DNA of 64,000 bases, taken from positions 3,038,001 to 3,102,000 of the forward strand of contig OX579639.1 of the NCBI GenBank assembly GCA_951230915.1. The letters are read 5' to 3'. Both the position numbers and the translations under genes were made by a program. The stretch comes from Antitrichia curtipendula. Taxonomy: Eukaryota > Streptophyta > Bryopsida > Hypnales > Leucodontaceae. This document shows, piece after piece, positions 12,139 through 25,700 of the stretch; the stretch's first letter is position 1, and every line of letters begins with the position of its first letter. The notes below the pieces were generated by a model. It did no database searches. It had not been told where the DNA came from and saw nothing but the letters and a program-made list of their open reading frames with translations.

Positions 12139-13548
12139 CTCTCCCCCCTGAAATTCAAGCCGAAAATTCTTCCGACGGTAACCCGAGTTTCAGTTTCTTC
12201 AAGTTTGAGCTGCGAAATCTCAGTACTGTCGCTACTTCTCTCTCTTTGTCCCTCTTTCTCGCTACTCCTCGTGCCCAACTTCACGCTTGTTGTCAATCTC
12301 CGCAAACACTACTGACTGCCGCAGAAGGACTAAGTTAGTAGTCCTTATATGTCTCGTTTCTGAGAATGTGAACAAGAGGAGCGAACATACCTTCGAACTT
12401 ACAGACCTTCGAAGGCACGCCACTAGGCAATTACTCATATAGGTATTTTACTTATAAAAAGTAAAAAGTAAAAATTGTTAAAAAGTAAAGGTCAAGGTAC
12501 AGGTGAAGGTAAACGTAAAAGTGAGCATAAGGTCTGATTTGGTACTTAGGTGCCAAAATTGAATTTCTACATCAGATTCTTGAGGGTCTACGGCACCTCA
12601 TACCATTTACAAAATGACATGTGGCAGTTTTTTTTATGTAGATGATTTAATTTTTGTCGAATTTGATCTTCACTTAGGATAACATTATTAGCCAACCCTA
12701 GGATCCTTTTTATTCCCTTATAAAGAGGGAGCCCCCAACGTTGCAACTTCCCTAATTAGGTTGAGTTAGTGACCACAATCAATGCCTTAGGTAATGGTAA
12801 AGGAGTTATTAGTAAATGCAGTAAGAACTTCCATCTTTTTAGCCTAAATTCATCACAAGAAGCAACCTTTTAATTCCTTTATATCATGGCTGTATTATAA
12901 TATATTGTGGCCATGTTAGGAAATGTTGTGGTTGCTTTAGATGTTAAGATGACCATAATGGGTACACTTTTGAGTAGTTTTGGAGTAGTCTAGAGACTAT
13001 TTTGGACAATTTAGGTTGTACAATTAAAAAAATTCATACTTTGTAAAATAATTAAACTTTAATTCATCTCTCCATTCCTCACATTTGTCTTTATATGAAA
13101 GAAAAATTTAATTTTTTTTTCAATAATGTCAATAAGGCAAGCCAATCATTCTGCCTGTCATAGGCTGGTTTACTTTATACATATACAAGAAGGGAGTTAG
13201 TGGAGAAGCTCTGTACTGTACTAACATTCTTTAGCTTAAACCCATGATCACCAAACCCTAAAAACAGAGTGACGCCCAAGGTATGGAATCACCAGCCGAA
13301 ATCGGCAGCCCAGGCTTTGAGATTCCTGCTGCCAGCGCGAATTGGACGCGCTATCGGAAGTAGTTTCGTGCCGTGGTGCGCAAGAGATCAAATCGAAAAG
13401 CCGTTTCATTACTAGTCAGATTTCTTCTGTTGCATCAGATTTTGAGCGATTAGGTCACTTCATTCCAGCGGTGAATCCCAATCACCAAATTAGGGTTTGT
13501 AGTTTTGTAAGCAGGGATTGTGTTGTGTGGATGGTGTGAGTCGCAGCG
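12139..13548. other. divergent intergenic region between MAC5 and EFL1
   Basis: Holds the 5' ends and promoters of two head-to-head genes 1.4 kb apart. The middle (12400-13100) is AT-rich with no recognisable gene. A telo-box AAACCCTAAA lies at 13253-13262, about 290 bases before the EFL1 ATG, in the probable 5' UTR or core promoter. Confidence 0.55.
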
Positions 13549-16500
13549 ATGGCGGACATCAGCGCCGCAGCAGCAGAACATGGAATCGCCGTGATGGCGA
13601 AGAAACGAGAGCAAGAGCACATCCGCAACATTTGCATCGTGGCGCATGTGGATCACGGAAAGACCACTCTCGCGGACCATTTGATCGCCGCCGCTGCAGG
13701 CGGAGTGCTTCATGCCAAGCTCGCGGGGAAGCTCCGCTACTTGGACGACAGGGAGGACGAGCAGCAACGGGGGGTCACCATGAAAAGCTCCTCGATTTCT
13801 TTGAATTACAAGGATCATATGATCAATTTGATCGACTCTCCAGGGCATGTGGATTTCTGTAGTGAGGTGTCGTCGGGTGTGAGGTTGAGTGATGGTGCCG
13901 TGGTGTTGGTGGATGCTTGCGAAGGGGTGCATATTCAAACTCACGCGGTGCTGCGGCAGGCTTGGTTGGAGCGACTGACGCCCTGCTTGGTTCTGAACAA
14001 GCTGGATCGCTTGATACTGGAGCTCAAGATGACGCCCTTGGAGGCTTACAATCGTATGAAGGTAATGCTGCTCTTCACTGACTTTCTCTGTTAATCTCTT
14101 TTGTCCACAGATTGCAGTCTGAGTTCTTTCAAACCTTTTAAGCTAGCTTTGATGGGGTAGAAGATGGGAACAACCATTTCCGTCACGTTCAGAACATATG
14201 GAGGAGAGGAATGTTGAAAATGCGAATTTTTTTACCAAGTGAATTCAGAACCGGAAATTTGAAAACGGAACCATATTTTTGGGATTAGAATTGTATTTTC
14301 TACGGATTTGCAAAAGTGGATTGGTAGGGATACCCATTTTCATCACCTTGAGGCAGCTATTTCCACATTCAATTGAACCCTAAACTTTTACCTGATATTT
14401 GGTTCTGATTATTTCCACATCACTTGTTTATCAGATTCTCATTGTTTCTAGAGAAGGGATTCTAGTGTGTGAAGGAAATGGGTGTTTCCACCATATGATC
14501 ACAGTTGTTAGGAATTCGGAGATCTAGTTCATGAGAAGAGCTCTCTATTGGTTTGTGGTGGGATGATGTTTCTGATGTTGAGCTTTTTCATGCAGTCAAT
14601 AATTGGAGAGGTGAACAACATTATCAATGCATTTCGATCGGAGAAGTATCTCTCTGATGTTGATTCAATTCTGTCCGCGACACCGGGTTCAGAGGATAGT
14701 GACACAGCGCCAGACGGTATTCCCGATGATGAGGATGATGAACCAGATGCTTTTGCACCGGAGAGGGGAAATGTGGCCTTTGCAAGTGCAATAGACGGTT
14801 GTGCATTTCGAATTGATCACTTCGCGTCTTTTTTTGCAACAAAGCTTGGGGCGAACGCGGCTTCGTTGAAGAAAGCGCTGTGGGGCGACTATTATTACAA
14901 CCCTAAAACGAAGAAGATTGTGCGAAAGAAAGCAGCTGCCGGGAAGCTGAAGCCGATGTTTGTGCAGTTTGTTTTGGAGCCCCTTTGGGAGGTTTACGAA
15001 ACAGGCATGCAAGGAAAAGACGGAGCTGAAAAGCTTGGAAAAATCATCAAATCGATGGATTTAAAAATCGCTCCACGCGATTTGCAGCACAAGGATCCAC
15101 GAGTGGTGACGCAGACAGTGGTGGCCTCGTGGCTACCCCTTGCAGATACCGTTCTATCAATGGTCATAGATTGCTTACCCAGTCCGATCACTGCCCTTCC
15201 AGAACGGATTCCACGCCTTTTACCGAGTACTTTTATTCCACCGACAGTAAACGAAGAAATACGGAGCCAGTTGGAGTCGGTAAAAGCAGCCATTGAAGCT
15301 TGCGATGGTAGCATTGAAGCTCCTTGTGTTGCATTTGTATCAAAGATGGTAGCTGTTCCAATAGAAGCTCTCCCTAGAGGTGGACCTAATGGCGAAGTTC
15401 TAAACCTAGATATGGGCTTAGGAGACACCGATTCAGCTCAGCGGGAGTGTTTCTTAGCGTTCGCAAGGGTTTTTAGTGGAGTGTTGTCTGTGGGCTCCAA
15501 GGTGTACGTTCTGTCAGCGCTATATGACCCTCTCAATCCTGGAAAGAATATGCTTGAAGCGCGAGTGGAGGCGCTGTACATGATGATGGGACGAGGCTTG
15601 GAGCCTAAAGCTGCTGTTTCAGCTGGTAACATAGTTGCAATTCGGGGTCTGGGTCAGCATATTCTCAAATCAGGAACTCTCTCGACAACTCCGGTTTGCT
15701 GGCCGTTCGCTAGAATGAGTTTTCAGGCTGCTCCAATTGTCCGAGTTGCAATCGAACCATCTGATCCCACTGACATGGGAGCTTTGGCTCGTGGTCTGCG
15801 GCTCCTCAATCGAGCAGATCCTTTTGTTGAGGTCAGTGTCTCGGGTAGTGGGGAGCATGTGATTGCAGCTGCCGGGGAAGTTCACCTGGAGCGATGTATC
15901 AAAGACTTGAGAGAACGATTTGCTCGAATCGAGTTGTCGGTCTCCTCTCCGTTAGTTGAGTTCCGGGAGACAGCTGATATTGATGGAGAATCTGCGGAGG
16001 TCGACAGGAGCGCAGTAGGACAAACCGAGTTTGTGGAAAGGACCACCCCTAATGGAAGATGTTTAGTTCGAGTTTATGTGACGAGATTGCCCGGTTCATT
16101 AGTTGAGGTATGTAAATCTGTTGACGTCATCAGGATCTTTTAACTGCTGTTAGTGCTCGTTGTCAAGGAACCTTTAACCCCTAAGTGCCTAAACTGAGAA
16201 CAAGAATTCCGCTCAGGAAGCTAACAGTCGATTATAGTGATTTTCAGAACATGTTTCTATCCTCAAAAATGTAGGTCATGATTTTTCTTTTCTATTGGCA
16301 TATTTGTTACTTCCTTTGAAGCTTCCTGAATGGTTTTTCCAACTCCTAAAGATAAGCTACCACTTTTCGGTCACTTAGGCACTTAGGGGTTGATGTAGAA
16401 GTATGCGCAATTGGTCATGTTTGCACGAGATTGTTGTTGTTTTTTGAACGCGGAGCTAGAATCATGTAGTGAGAATTTTATTTGCTTGCGGAGGTTGATG

Positions 16501-18201
16501 AGATTGTTGGCCTGGAACTTTGTGTACGGCATAGTTCCAGTTGTGAAGCCGCGATCTATTTATTGCAAAGGAATTGTTTTCGATCGATACATTTTCAAAT
16601 GCTCTTACCACCGCATGCATGTGAGCGAATCGTTCAACTTGCGATCCTATCAAAGAATCTCACTCCCGGAATGATTACTCTGCAGGTCTTTGATGGAAAC
16701 GTAGAGCTTTTAAAAGACATCGTTGAAGGAGAGGGTAAGGTACATAAGAACCAAGGACGTCAAGAAAGTACTTCCGATGAAGACCCGGTTTCCGTTCTGC
16801 GAAGCAATTTGTTTGCAGCAGCACGCAAAGCAGAGGATGATGGTAAAAAGAGATCGGAGACCTCAATGACTCACAAACTAGAACGGATTTGGGCGCTTGG
16901 TCCTCACCGAGTTGGACCTAATGTGTTGCTTACTCCTGAATCCGGTTTAGATAGACCGGAGGCTGTCGATGATTCAGCTTTGCTAATTAGTGGCACTGCT
17001 CATTTATCACAAAAGCTGGGCTTGACGGAGATTGTTGAAGAAGCCACTTCTCCATCAAGTACGATAACGGAAGAGGCGGTCGATCTTGCATCAGAAGCAC
17101 GGAATCTGGAGTCCAGTGTTGTTTCTGGCTTCCAATTAGCAACTGCGTCTGGACCCCTCTGTGAGGAGCCTATGTGGGGATTGGCATTCAGCGTAGAGGC
17201 ATTCGTGTCTCCTAAGAAAGATGGTGTCTCTGGTGTAGACCAATATGGACCTTTCTCTAGTCAGGTAAGCGTCGTCGCTGTTCCTATTTGGAAAATCTTT
17301 GTAGGTTTGAGCAGCTTTCTTGTAGGGTTTCCATCTCAAAAGATCCCGTATTCACAAGCTTATTAATCTCTTTATAATGTTAAGTTTTGAATGTTAAGTT
17401 AGCAGGCATTAGATTCATGTAGTCCTCACGTTGAGTTAATGTAAAGTTCGTGTTAGAGTGCGGTTAGTGTCCTTGGCATTTAACTTGATATCACATTGAA
17501 CATTATCTTAATATTGATATAATGTTCTATTAGATTACCCTAATGCAGTCAATATAAATGGGGGAATCTTTTGTGGTTCCTTTCTGGTAGGTTTTCCAGT
17601 AAGTAATAAGTAATCACGTCAATCTCAACAACGCAACCTCGATTATTGTTGACTCAATTCTCTGAGTTTTTGGATTGATGTGCAGAGTCTCTTCTAACAT
17701 GCAAACTCTCTGCAGGTCATGGCGACTGTGAAGGACGCCTGCCGAGCTGCGGTATTAGCCAAACGGCCTCGCATTGTGGAGGCTCTGTATTTCTGCGAAG
17801 TCGTCGCCCCGGCGGAGCACCTGGGCTCTGTCTACGGCGTGTTGGGCAAGCGAAGAGCCCGTGTTGTGAAAGAGGAGATGCGGGAGGGCACGGCCTTGTT
17901 TATCGTGCATGCGTACATGCCTGTTTCCGAAAGCTTCGGCTTTGCCGATGAGTTGCGGAGGAAGACGTCGGGATCGGCCAGTCCCCAACTGGTGCAGAGT
18001 CACTGGGAAGCGCTGCTGGAAGACCCGTTTTTCGTTCCTCGCACGGAGGAGGAAATCGAGGAGTTCGGAGATGGAGCGAGTGTGGTGCAGAACACGGCGA
18101 GGAAGCTCATTGATGCGGTGAGGAGGAGGAAGGGCTTGCCGGTGGAGGAAAAGCTGGTGCAGTTCGCCTCAAAGCAACGGACCCGGGCCCGGAAAGTGTA
18201 A
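13549..18201 (+). CDS. EFL1: elongation factor-like GTPase 1 (EFL1/Ria1), 60S ribosome maturation
   Basis: Exons 13549-14061, 14596-16107, 16686-17264, 17716-18201 with GT-AG introns; 3090 nt, 1029 residues, close to known EFL1 proteins. The GTPase domain shows G1 AHVDHGKT (residues 32-39), switch region RGVTMKSS, G3 DSPGH and G4 NKLD. Domain II, then EF2-like domain III ([16 protein letters not shown]) follow, with the acidic insertion [10 protein letters not shown] after domain I that EF2 lacks. The last exon holds domains IV/V ([20 protein letters not shown]) and a basic C-terminus ending RTRARKV. Family role: with SBDS it uses GTP hydrolysis to release eIF6 from cytoplasmic pre-60S subunits. 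A second Met (residue 16) is a possible alternative start; the first ATG is preferred because it is the first in frame. Intron 2 carries a foldback element. Confidence 0.95.
16176..16391. mobile_element. 216-bp foldback MITE in EFL1 intron 2, AACCCC-TIR family
   Basis: Left end AACCCCTAAGTGCCTA (16176-16191) and right end TAGGCACTTAGGGGTT (16376-16391) are perfect 16-bp inverted repeats. A second inverted pair, CAGGAAGCT and AGCTTCCTG, lies inside, so most of the element can fold back. It has no coding capacity. Target duplications are not clear. It lies in the intron, away from the splice sites at 16107 and 16686. Confidence 0.8.
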
Positions 18202-18359
18202 TGGAACTTTGATTAATAGAGGGTTCCACGGAGGTAAAAATGGTCCTCGTTGAGGGCTTCCAATGCTAAAATGGGAGGATCAACAAGAGGGGTTGAAAGT
18301 GAGACGTACTTTGAAACGCCATCTTCTCTCTATTTTCTAGTTCGAGGAAGGCGAGACTA

Positions 18360-18800
18360 CTGTTGGAAGCATGAAGATGAGCTTCACTACTGTTGGATGT
18401 ATAGTTTTCCAAATGGAGGACGATGATTCTTTATACTTTTGGATGCGTGAGGATGAGTGTCTAGCTTTTGGAGCGTGAAGGTGAGTCTACCTCTTGGAGT
18501 TCGAAGATGAGTCTTTTCTGTTGGTGACATGAAGATGAGTTTCGATAGGGTCGGAAGCATGAAGATGAGTCTCCCTTTGTCAGCATGAGGAAGAGTCTCC
18601 ACCTTTTGGATCATCAAGATGAATCTCTGTCGTTGGAAGCATGAAAATGAGTTTCAACCTTTTGGAGCATGAATTTGAAGATGATTTTCTCAACAGTTGG
18701 CAGCCTAGTTCTTTAAATGGAGGAAGGATGATTCTCTCTAGTGTAGGAAGCATGAGGATGAGTCTTCATTTTTGAAAACATGAAGATCAGTCTGATGAAT
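18360..18800. repeat. degenerate minisatellite around AGCATGAAGATGAGTCT
   Basis: At least ten imperfect units, roughly 30-40 bases apart, each built on TTGGAAGCATGAAGATGAGT or a variant (GCGTGAGGATGAG, GACATGAAGATGAG, AGCATGAGGAAGAG). It begins about 160 bases after the EFL1 stop codon. It may be the repetitive leader of the retroelement remnant next to it. Confidence 0.75.
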
Positions 18801-19260
18801 TTTCAACAATGAACACTATTACCCACCTCCTTGAAATGGGTGGCAACTAATGACGTTGGAAGCTTTGTTGAAGAATTCAAGTACACCACAAGGCAAGTTC
18901 TGTCCAACGACAAGAACCTCCAACAATGGAAGTGGCTGCTCTGAAACCAAATCTTGTAGCGTGTTGTGTAGAGCTGTCAGTTAATGGTGTTGAGGATAGG
19001 GAGAGTCACGAGGTAGCTGTCAACGGCATATAGTAGTTTCAGGGAGAAAGTAGTTTCATGTGGCCACTACGATTTGCTTATAATCGCTGATGTAATTTGA
19101 TCAGTATTCTATCATCCTGGAGGAAGATTGGATATCCAGTTTTGATATTCTTCGACTTTCTGAGTCCCATTTGATGGTTGCAAACTGTAACATGTAATCG
19201 ATTTGGGCTTAGACTTGAGGGAGAGTGTATGCCCTGTTCTGCCTATGCGTTTGCTTCAAA
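18801..19260 (-). mobile_element. possible LTR-retrotransposon remnant (primer-binding-site-like motif)
   Basis: Read on the minus strand, 18938-18950 contains TTGGTTTCAGAGC, close to the TGGTATCAGAGC primer-binding site that plant copia elements use to pair with initiator Met tRNA. An LTR would then lie to the right (about 18965-19240). I cannot see matching LTR ends or any gag/pol frame. Between here and 19735 nothing else is seen except the 3' flank of the next gene. Confidence 0.25.
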
Positions 19261-19735
19261 ACTTTTTTACTGAAGTAAATGAATTTTGGGTCACGACCAG
19301 GTGTTGATGAAACAATGGAGTCTTGTGTAGAGCATCGGCATCCGCATTCAATTGAAACTGCTCGAAGAATATATGAACTTCGAATTTTGGATCAAAAAAT
19401 TGAAGTAACCATCCAGTTCTCATTGCTTTTTAGGCCACTGCGAATTCTTGATTCACCAAGAAAATACAAATAACGCTTTTAAATTGCAAGAAAACTGCAC
19501 CTTGTGCTCAAACGTCACATCAGCTCTTTGCCAGATGATACCAAGTACAGGGAAATTGAAACGCCTATAAGGGTGCTGCACTATTCTGATCTGCGAATGG
19601 GATACTAAATCGCTTGCGCACGCTTGGATGCTCGTTCATTCCATTTGTACACCTGAGAGAGTGGACTCCATTAGAAGAAACTTTTCGAAACCTGTGGCAA
19701 CATACCGGTACTGTCAAGATGAAATGGAGACAAAG

Positions 19736-20911
19736 CTAATGTTGTCGTGGACGATTTAGAGCCTCCGAATCAGCAGATTCAGCCTCGCCATTAGCAGCAG
19801 CAGGCTCGTCCTCTTCCGCAGTCAGCTCAGACTGCGAGGCCAGCAATTTCGCTTTGCGGAATTCGTTATCATAATGCTTCCGTCGGTGCTCCTCAAAGCT
19901 CCCTGAATGATTGCCATCTGACTGACTCCCTGGAAACAAAATTCACTACTTCAAAATTCACAAGTGTGCTACAGTTCATGATAGTGTGGCAAGTGTGTAG
20001 GATGTTCCATAATGTCATTTTAGAGAAGTCATACTAAAGAGATCTGAGTGCAGTGTATGTTCGAGACACGGTACCTTCATCATCTCGCTCCATATAATCC
20101 AATTCATCTTCACTCAAGTTCCAACTACTGCCACTTGATCGACTACTGCTAGCTCCGTCCTCTATTGCAACTTCAGAGAGTGCATGTCTCACTGCCTCAG
20201 CATGCGAAGCTGAATCCATTCCCACTCCCTCGTCGTTCGGAGTGGGAGACAAGCCTCCTGCACAACGACATCCAACCGAAACAATCGAAGCTCATTAAAG
20301 TCCTCTGAGGAACCTCTTTCATTCGTTAACAAAAACATATAAAAATATGACCAGTCTAGTTATCGGAAACAATCACAACAGCAAACAGTGTCCCTACCTT
20401 GCTGCACAGCTACAATTGTTTTGTTGAAGAAATTGAAGGTGGCACCATCATACGAAAATTTGGCCAGTCTAATTAATAATAGGAAATACGCTCAACAGCA
20501 AAAACTGTCCCTATCTTAATGCACAGCTACAATTGCTCTTGTGAAGGACTTCATGGAGACTAACGAATTTCTAATGGAGATGCTTGAGACTTGAATTAGG
20601 ACGAAGTCTTGAAGTTGAAGGCAAAAGGATTATTGGAGCTAATTTGTGAGTCATGATATATTTGTGAGAGCTGGAATGAAGTTTGACGTATTGGATTGAA
20701 CAATTAAGATGGTCCCATTAGAAAGAAAGAAAACAGAAATGAGCAGCCTACCATCGCCTGCGCCATCCGGTGCGTAGTAGGGGGTTTTGGGCTCCGTGAT
20801 CTTCTGCTTGGGTGTTTTGCTGGTCTCCAAGTCCTGCAGATTCTCCTCATCCCACACCACGCGACCTCTACAAACATCATCGCGATGGCATCCGTTGTAA
20901 ATCGCCTGCAT
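19736..20911 (-). CDS. I-2: protein phosphatase inhibitor 2 (IPP-2) family regulator of PP1
   Basis: Exons (5' to 3') 20752-20911, 20075-20257, 19736-19929; GT-AG and phase-consistent, 537 nt, 178 residues. Hallmarks: GRVVWDEENLQDLE (the PP1-docking region around a W), KQKITEPKTPYYAPD (family signature containing the conserved TP phosphorylation site), an acidic Ser-rich middle (SSWNLSEDELDYMERDDE) and the helix FEEHRRKHYDNEFRKAK, which occupies the PP1 active site in animal I-2. Family role: binds PP1 catalytic subunits and inhibits or helps fold them, controlled by phosphorylation. The start is uncertain: I used ATG 20911, whose next bases CAG could instead be an acceptor, and a second acceptor-like TTTGTAG lies just before RGRVVW. 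An untranslated or short coding exon may therefore lie upstream at 21200-21500. The next gene upstream, SDS22, is another PP1 regulator. Confidence 0.88.
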
Positions 20912-22160
20912 AAGTAAGTGGCCACCTCGGCTGAAGAAACACGACTTCAACAACAACACAGTACTTGAAACTCAAGCACAGATTTCAGTACTCAGACGAG
21001 GGCGAGTCGTCAAATTTCTGGTAAAATCTCGAAATTAGGAATCAAACCCCACAACACGTGACTCGTTTCTCAACGATTCTCACGTCCAGAAACCGTTAAG
21101 CTCCGCCTTACAACCGAACCTCGACTCCAACTGCCTCAATTCCCAAACTTTCCTCTACTAGAGACACGCACCCGACATTTCAGTGAGCGGACCTACCCTA
21201 AAAACTCTCCGCAATTCAAACTTCAGAAATTCATAACTAATTTCACGACCCTCCAAAAATCAACAATTGGATTAGACGCAGCTTTCCCCAAATGGTCTGA
21301 AATCGATTTCAAAGCTCTCAACCTCTCCAAAACACATGATCGGCGCTGAAATGCACGCACTAAGCACCCTCCCCCATAAACCCTAATTCCCGCCTCGATA
21401 AAACTCCGAATCGGTAATTCACGCATCGCGATGGCAATGAATGTGTCGATTTTCCTGAAGACGAGACCGACCATGCCGCATTCCTACCTTCGACTTTTGA
21501 ACTGTTTCCCGAAATGTTTACTGAAATGTTAAGAAACACTTGGAGATGGCGCTGGGGAAGAGGATGTTTTCTTCTGGAGACGGACAAGAGAAGTGAAATG
21601 GTGAGAGAATATGTACCTGGACGGTGGGCGTTTTCGACCGCTTCGTTTCATTGCAGGGTAAGCTTCGTGATCAGCGATGGCGGAGACGATGACAATAATC
21701 GCGGGGAGGTCAGTGAGGGTTGGGAAGCTTGTTGAGACAGAGTGTGCGTCGTCGTCGTCTCGGTTTCGTCGTCCGCGAGGAAATGCGAAGAGACTCGAGA
21801 TTCTTCTAAATTAGGGCACGTTCGCAACATACAGACATATGTGGCTTCACCTTGGAGAGGGACAAATGGTAAAGATATGTCGGTAAAAAAAATTGGCCAA
21901 GGAAATTAAAAGAAAAAAATCCTGAATTATTCATGTAATATTTGCATAAAGGAGAATCAGAATTGTTGGTTAGCAAAATTTTAGGAAGAGGTTTATATCA
22001 AATAAGAGGCAAGTTTTCAATTTCTTAGAAAAATCTTTTCACCATTGGCCTTCAATTTTTTGGTTGCTTTTAGTTTGATAACAAATCAATGTTGTTCCTA
22101 AAAAAATCAAACAAAATTTGTAGAAAAAACAAACCAAATTGGGAATCCTTCATGGATATG
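20912..22160. other. I-2 upstream region
   Basis: GC-richer than the flanking DNA between about 21000 and 21840, consistent with a promoter and 5' UTR, possibly with a spliced leader. Beyond 21850 it turns AT-rich. No other gene seen. Confidence 0.4.
21378..21386. promoter_or_regulatory. telo-box upstream of the I-2 gene
   Basis: AAACCCTAA about 470 bases upstream of the chosen start codon, in the likely 5' UTR or promoter. Function is inferred by analogy with other plant genes. Confidence 0.4.
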
Positions 22161-22162
22161 TA

Positions 22163-22738
22163 CTACCTCCATAACTCCATTCCAAAATGATCTTCCTATT
22201 TGACAAAATGTTCCAGATTAAGGCTAAAAATAACATTTTATAGACTTGTTTTGCATTGTAAGTAGAGTTTGGTGCACTCCTAATGTCTAAGAAATTTTGA
22301 GTTGAAGAGCCCTTTTCAAAGTGTAGTTTTGGAGTGTTGAAAAGTGAAATTTTGGGGGCATTTTCAAAGAGCACCAATGGACATTTAATTGTTTAGTGTG
22401 AGGTTTTCATTTTATGGGCATGTAGTATGTGCACAAGACTATGTTTGGACCTCTATTTTGCCTCTTAAAGCTTCATCTCCTTCAATTGGAAAATACTCAA
22501 AGAGATGAAAAAAAATAAGAATGAACAATGTTGATTGATCCTTCTAATTGTTTTATTTGTCTTTCAATTGATGATTGCATGGATGGAAGGGGAATTACTA
22601 CTTAGAGTTGTTTTGCTAGTCTCCAAAAGCAATGAAAAGCTAAATTTGACCTATTCTATTGTCACAAAATGCAACATGAAGATCATTTTGGAAGAAAAAA
22701 TTAAGACCAATAGAAAGATCATTATGGGACAAAGGAAG
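22163..22738. mobile_element. Stowaway-like MITE, diverged copy
   Basis: Begins CTACCTCCATAACTCCATTC after TA (22161-22162) and ends GGGACAAAGGAAG before TA (22739-22740). Inside, the phrases CCAAAATGATCTT and GTGCACTCCTA match the better preserved element at 38395-39074. The two differ in much of the middle. No coding capacity. Confidence 0.7.
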
Positions 22739-25700
22739 TACAATATTTTTAAGAGGAAAGTCAAAATTGTTGGCTAGTGAAATTTTAGGAAGAAGCTTGT
22801 GAAAAGCAAAGGAGGCAGATTTTTGGCTTTTGTAAAAGTATTCTTAAACCCCTAAAGGACCAAATTGCTTTTTTTTAGGCAACATATCGATTTTGGATAG
22901 TTCACTACAATGGAACTTTTATTTTTTTCTTTGAAATTTTCACATAACACGTGGACAAGGTTTTTCTTTAAGGCCCAACACTTTTTATAACTTTTGACTA
23001 CAAGGTTAAAAAGCTTTTGTATAATATGTAGTTTTTTTTTCTAGATTGCACAATCCGGGCAAAATTTTAAAAATCACTTTTTCAAAAATAAAAATTTGAA
23101 TTTCTTTTTCTAAATTTATATATACATGGAAAGCTTTGAATCATTCCATTTTGATTGATGAGATGAAAGTTATGATGAATTTTAGTTTGCAGGTAGTTGT
23201 GGATTTTCAACTCTAAAATAAACTTTGAAATCCTTTGTTTGACTCAATTTTCAATCTTTTTTGAAAAAAATAGAATCATAGGATGTTGATTGTTTATTAC
23301 AACATTACAACCATTGGGATTGGCATTTTACAATTCCATAACTAAAATTTCAACAATATAATATTTTGAATCATTATCTGTTTTTTTCTAAATAATATTT
23401 TTTTCCTAAATGTTGTAAAATTTCCAAATGATTTGAAAATTTTCAAGCATGTATCAACTTTCCTTCAAAAATGAATTTAAAGAAGCACTGCCATTTGGGA
23501 GATTTTTTTCATACAAATTGTAATCTTGGTAAGTGCAACCGCCCTATTTTTCAAAGAATCACAAGGCTTAAATTCTTTTTTCCAATTCAAACACTAATAT
23601 CTTGCAATCCTCACGGTTGAAATTTTTGAAAATTGTTCCACATATTTTTAAACTAGCTTACTACAAGATCCTATAGTTACATGTGTCTAAATGGTAGTTT
23701 GGAGCATTTTGGATGAAAACATAATCAAAGAACTTTAGGCATTTGACTTGAACTATTAGAGTATTTTTAATTTGACAATAGGGTAGTTGCAAGAAACACT
23801 TGTCCTATTCTTTGTCCCCTTGGACGGGTACTTTTTGGCTCATAACTTTTGCATACTTTGTCCGGTTAGCGTGAAATTTGGAATGAAGGTAGTTACAAAA
23901 GTTTCAAACATTTTGTAAATTTTATAATTTAAAAAAATTAGTTGATTATTTTTAAGTTGACCCCGATTGGGTGTCTACCTTGGGCATTTTGGGGGGTTCT
24001 AGTCCTATTTTCGACCCAAAAATGCGAATTAAAAGCCACAAATTGGACACAAGGGAGGTCTAGGGTCCTTACAAGGATTGACGAGAAGATTTTGTGAAAA
24101 AAAGAATACTAGAGCTGCTCACAAGGGTTCAATTTGACCATCCTTTGCGAAGAAGTCCTAGCAAGGGAAAAAAATTTCCTAAGGAAAATTTTGGTGCAAT
24201 GAGAGTCTTTTGTTGTCAATAAAAATGTTTTTTGGGGGGGATTTTTCTGAATTTTTTTCCCATTTTTTAAAAATGAAAAGGAACACAGACCCTTTTTCTG
24301 CTATTTTTTGGCATTTTCAAACAACAGTGCCTTTGATAGTATCCCGCAACAGTCTATAGTACTATTGAATACTCGTAAGTGTTCCGCAGCGAGACCTCAT
24401 TTGGCTCATATCTTTGGCAACAAATGAATTTTGTATGATTTGGCGTTTAATGACCTCGTATGCCACCCCGCTTTAATGCACTTATTGTTGTATCTACCAC
24501 CTGTCAAAATTGTAGCTCGACTGAAATTCGAAATCAATGGTGGAGATTGCTGCTACAGTGTGTCGGCATAGTACTTGTAGTATTGATAGTACTGCTAGTT
24601 CTATGCCTCGAAAATGTGTTTTTGGCCAAGACCCGTGAAGTGTTTCTTGCAACTACCCAACACAATAAAGCTACTACTAAAATATATATTTTCTCTCTAC
24701 TTACATAAAAGTGTAAACATCATGGAATTTGGTGAAGGCTATTTTGACATTGAAAATTTCATTTTAAATTCCAACACAACATGGAAGTTCGCACTGTCTA
24801 ATAACGATTTAATAATGTTGTGGAAAAAGGTTTTCAAAGATAGTATTTTTTCCTTAAATGTGCCAAAAAAAATTTGGTGTTAAATTGAAATCTATTTGAT
24901 CTAAATTCTCAAATTCATTTTAGATTTCAACACAATATGGAAGTTTTTACTAATAAGAATTTAATAACGTTGTAGAACAAGTTGTTAAACCATAGTTTTT
25001 CTCCTTGAATGTGCCAAAGTTTTTTAAATATTAAGTTGAAATATAATTTATCTAAATTTTCATCTTAGAAAGTTGGCACCTCCATTTTACCAATAAATGG
25101 ACATATTCATTATCCCCAAAGGCCCCAAATTGGCTATATTACTATCCTTCATGTTGAACTACCGCAATGTGGTAGTCATGAATTCTACAATTAGCCCATA
25201 ATTGACATTCATTCACTTCTTGTTTCCTTCTAAAAGAAGTACGTAAAGGCAAAGATCATGTAGTTACAATATATAGAACTCCAATCTAGGAGGTGAATGT
25301 GTGCTCATTTTTTCTTAAATTTAAACATGTCACATAACTAACATAACCTCAATAGACTTGGTCAATTTGGTAGAGGTGACAATCAAACATTGGGTAATTA
25401 CAATTTAGAAATCAAATAATCGAAGGGCATTGAGCACTAAATAGGAAAATTAAAATCTTCATTTGTTTTCTAAGCGACATTCTTCATAACAAACCTATGA
25501 CTTCATCTTTTGAATAATTTTTTTGCTTAAAGATTATCATCCTTGTTAAAAGATATTAAGTCCTACAAACAAAGTTTTCAATAAAATAGCATAGTATTTC
25601 AAGAACTTTTAGACAACATCATTAACCAAAAAACAATTTTCATGATCCAATGACCACAATGATCATATGAAGACTTCCCCCAAAATTCTCATAATTATAG

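Noticed and set aside
11612..12315. Plus-strand open frames of 123 and 151 codons across the MAC5 5' exons
   Set aside because: They run antisense through conserved MAC5 exons and show no motif of their own.
13450..15428. Minus-strand frames of up to 164 codons over EFL1
   Set aside because: Complementary-strand shadows of EFL1 exons.
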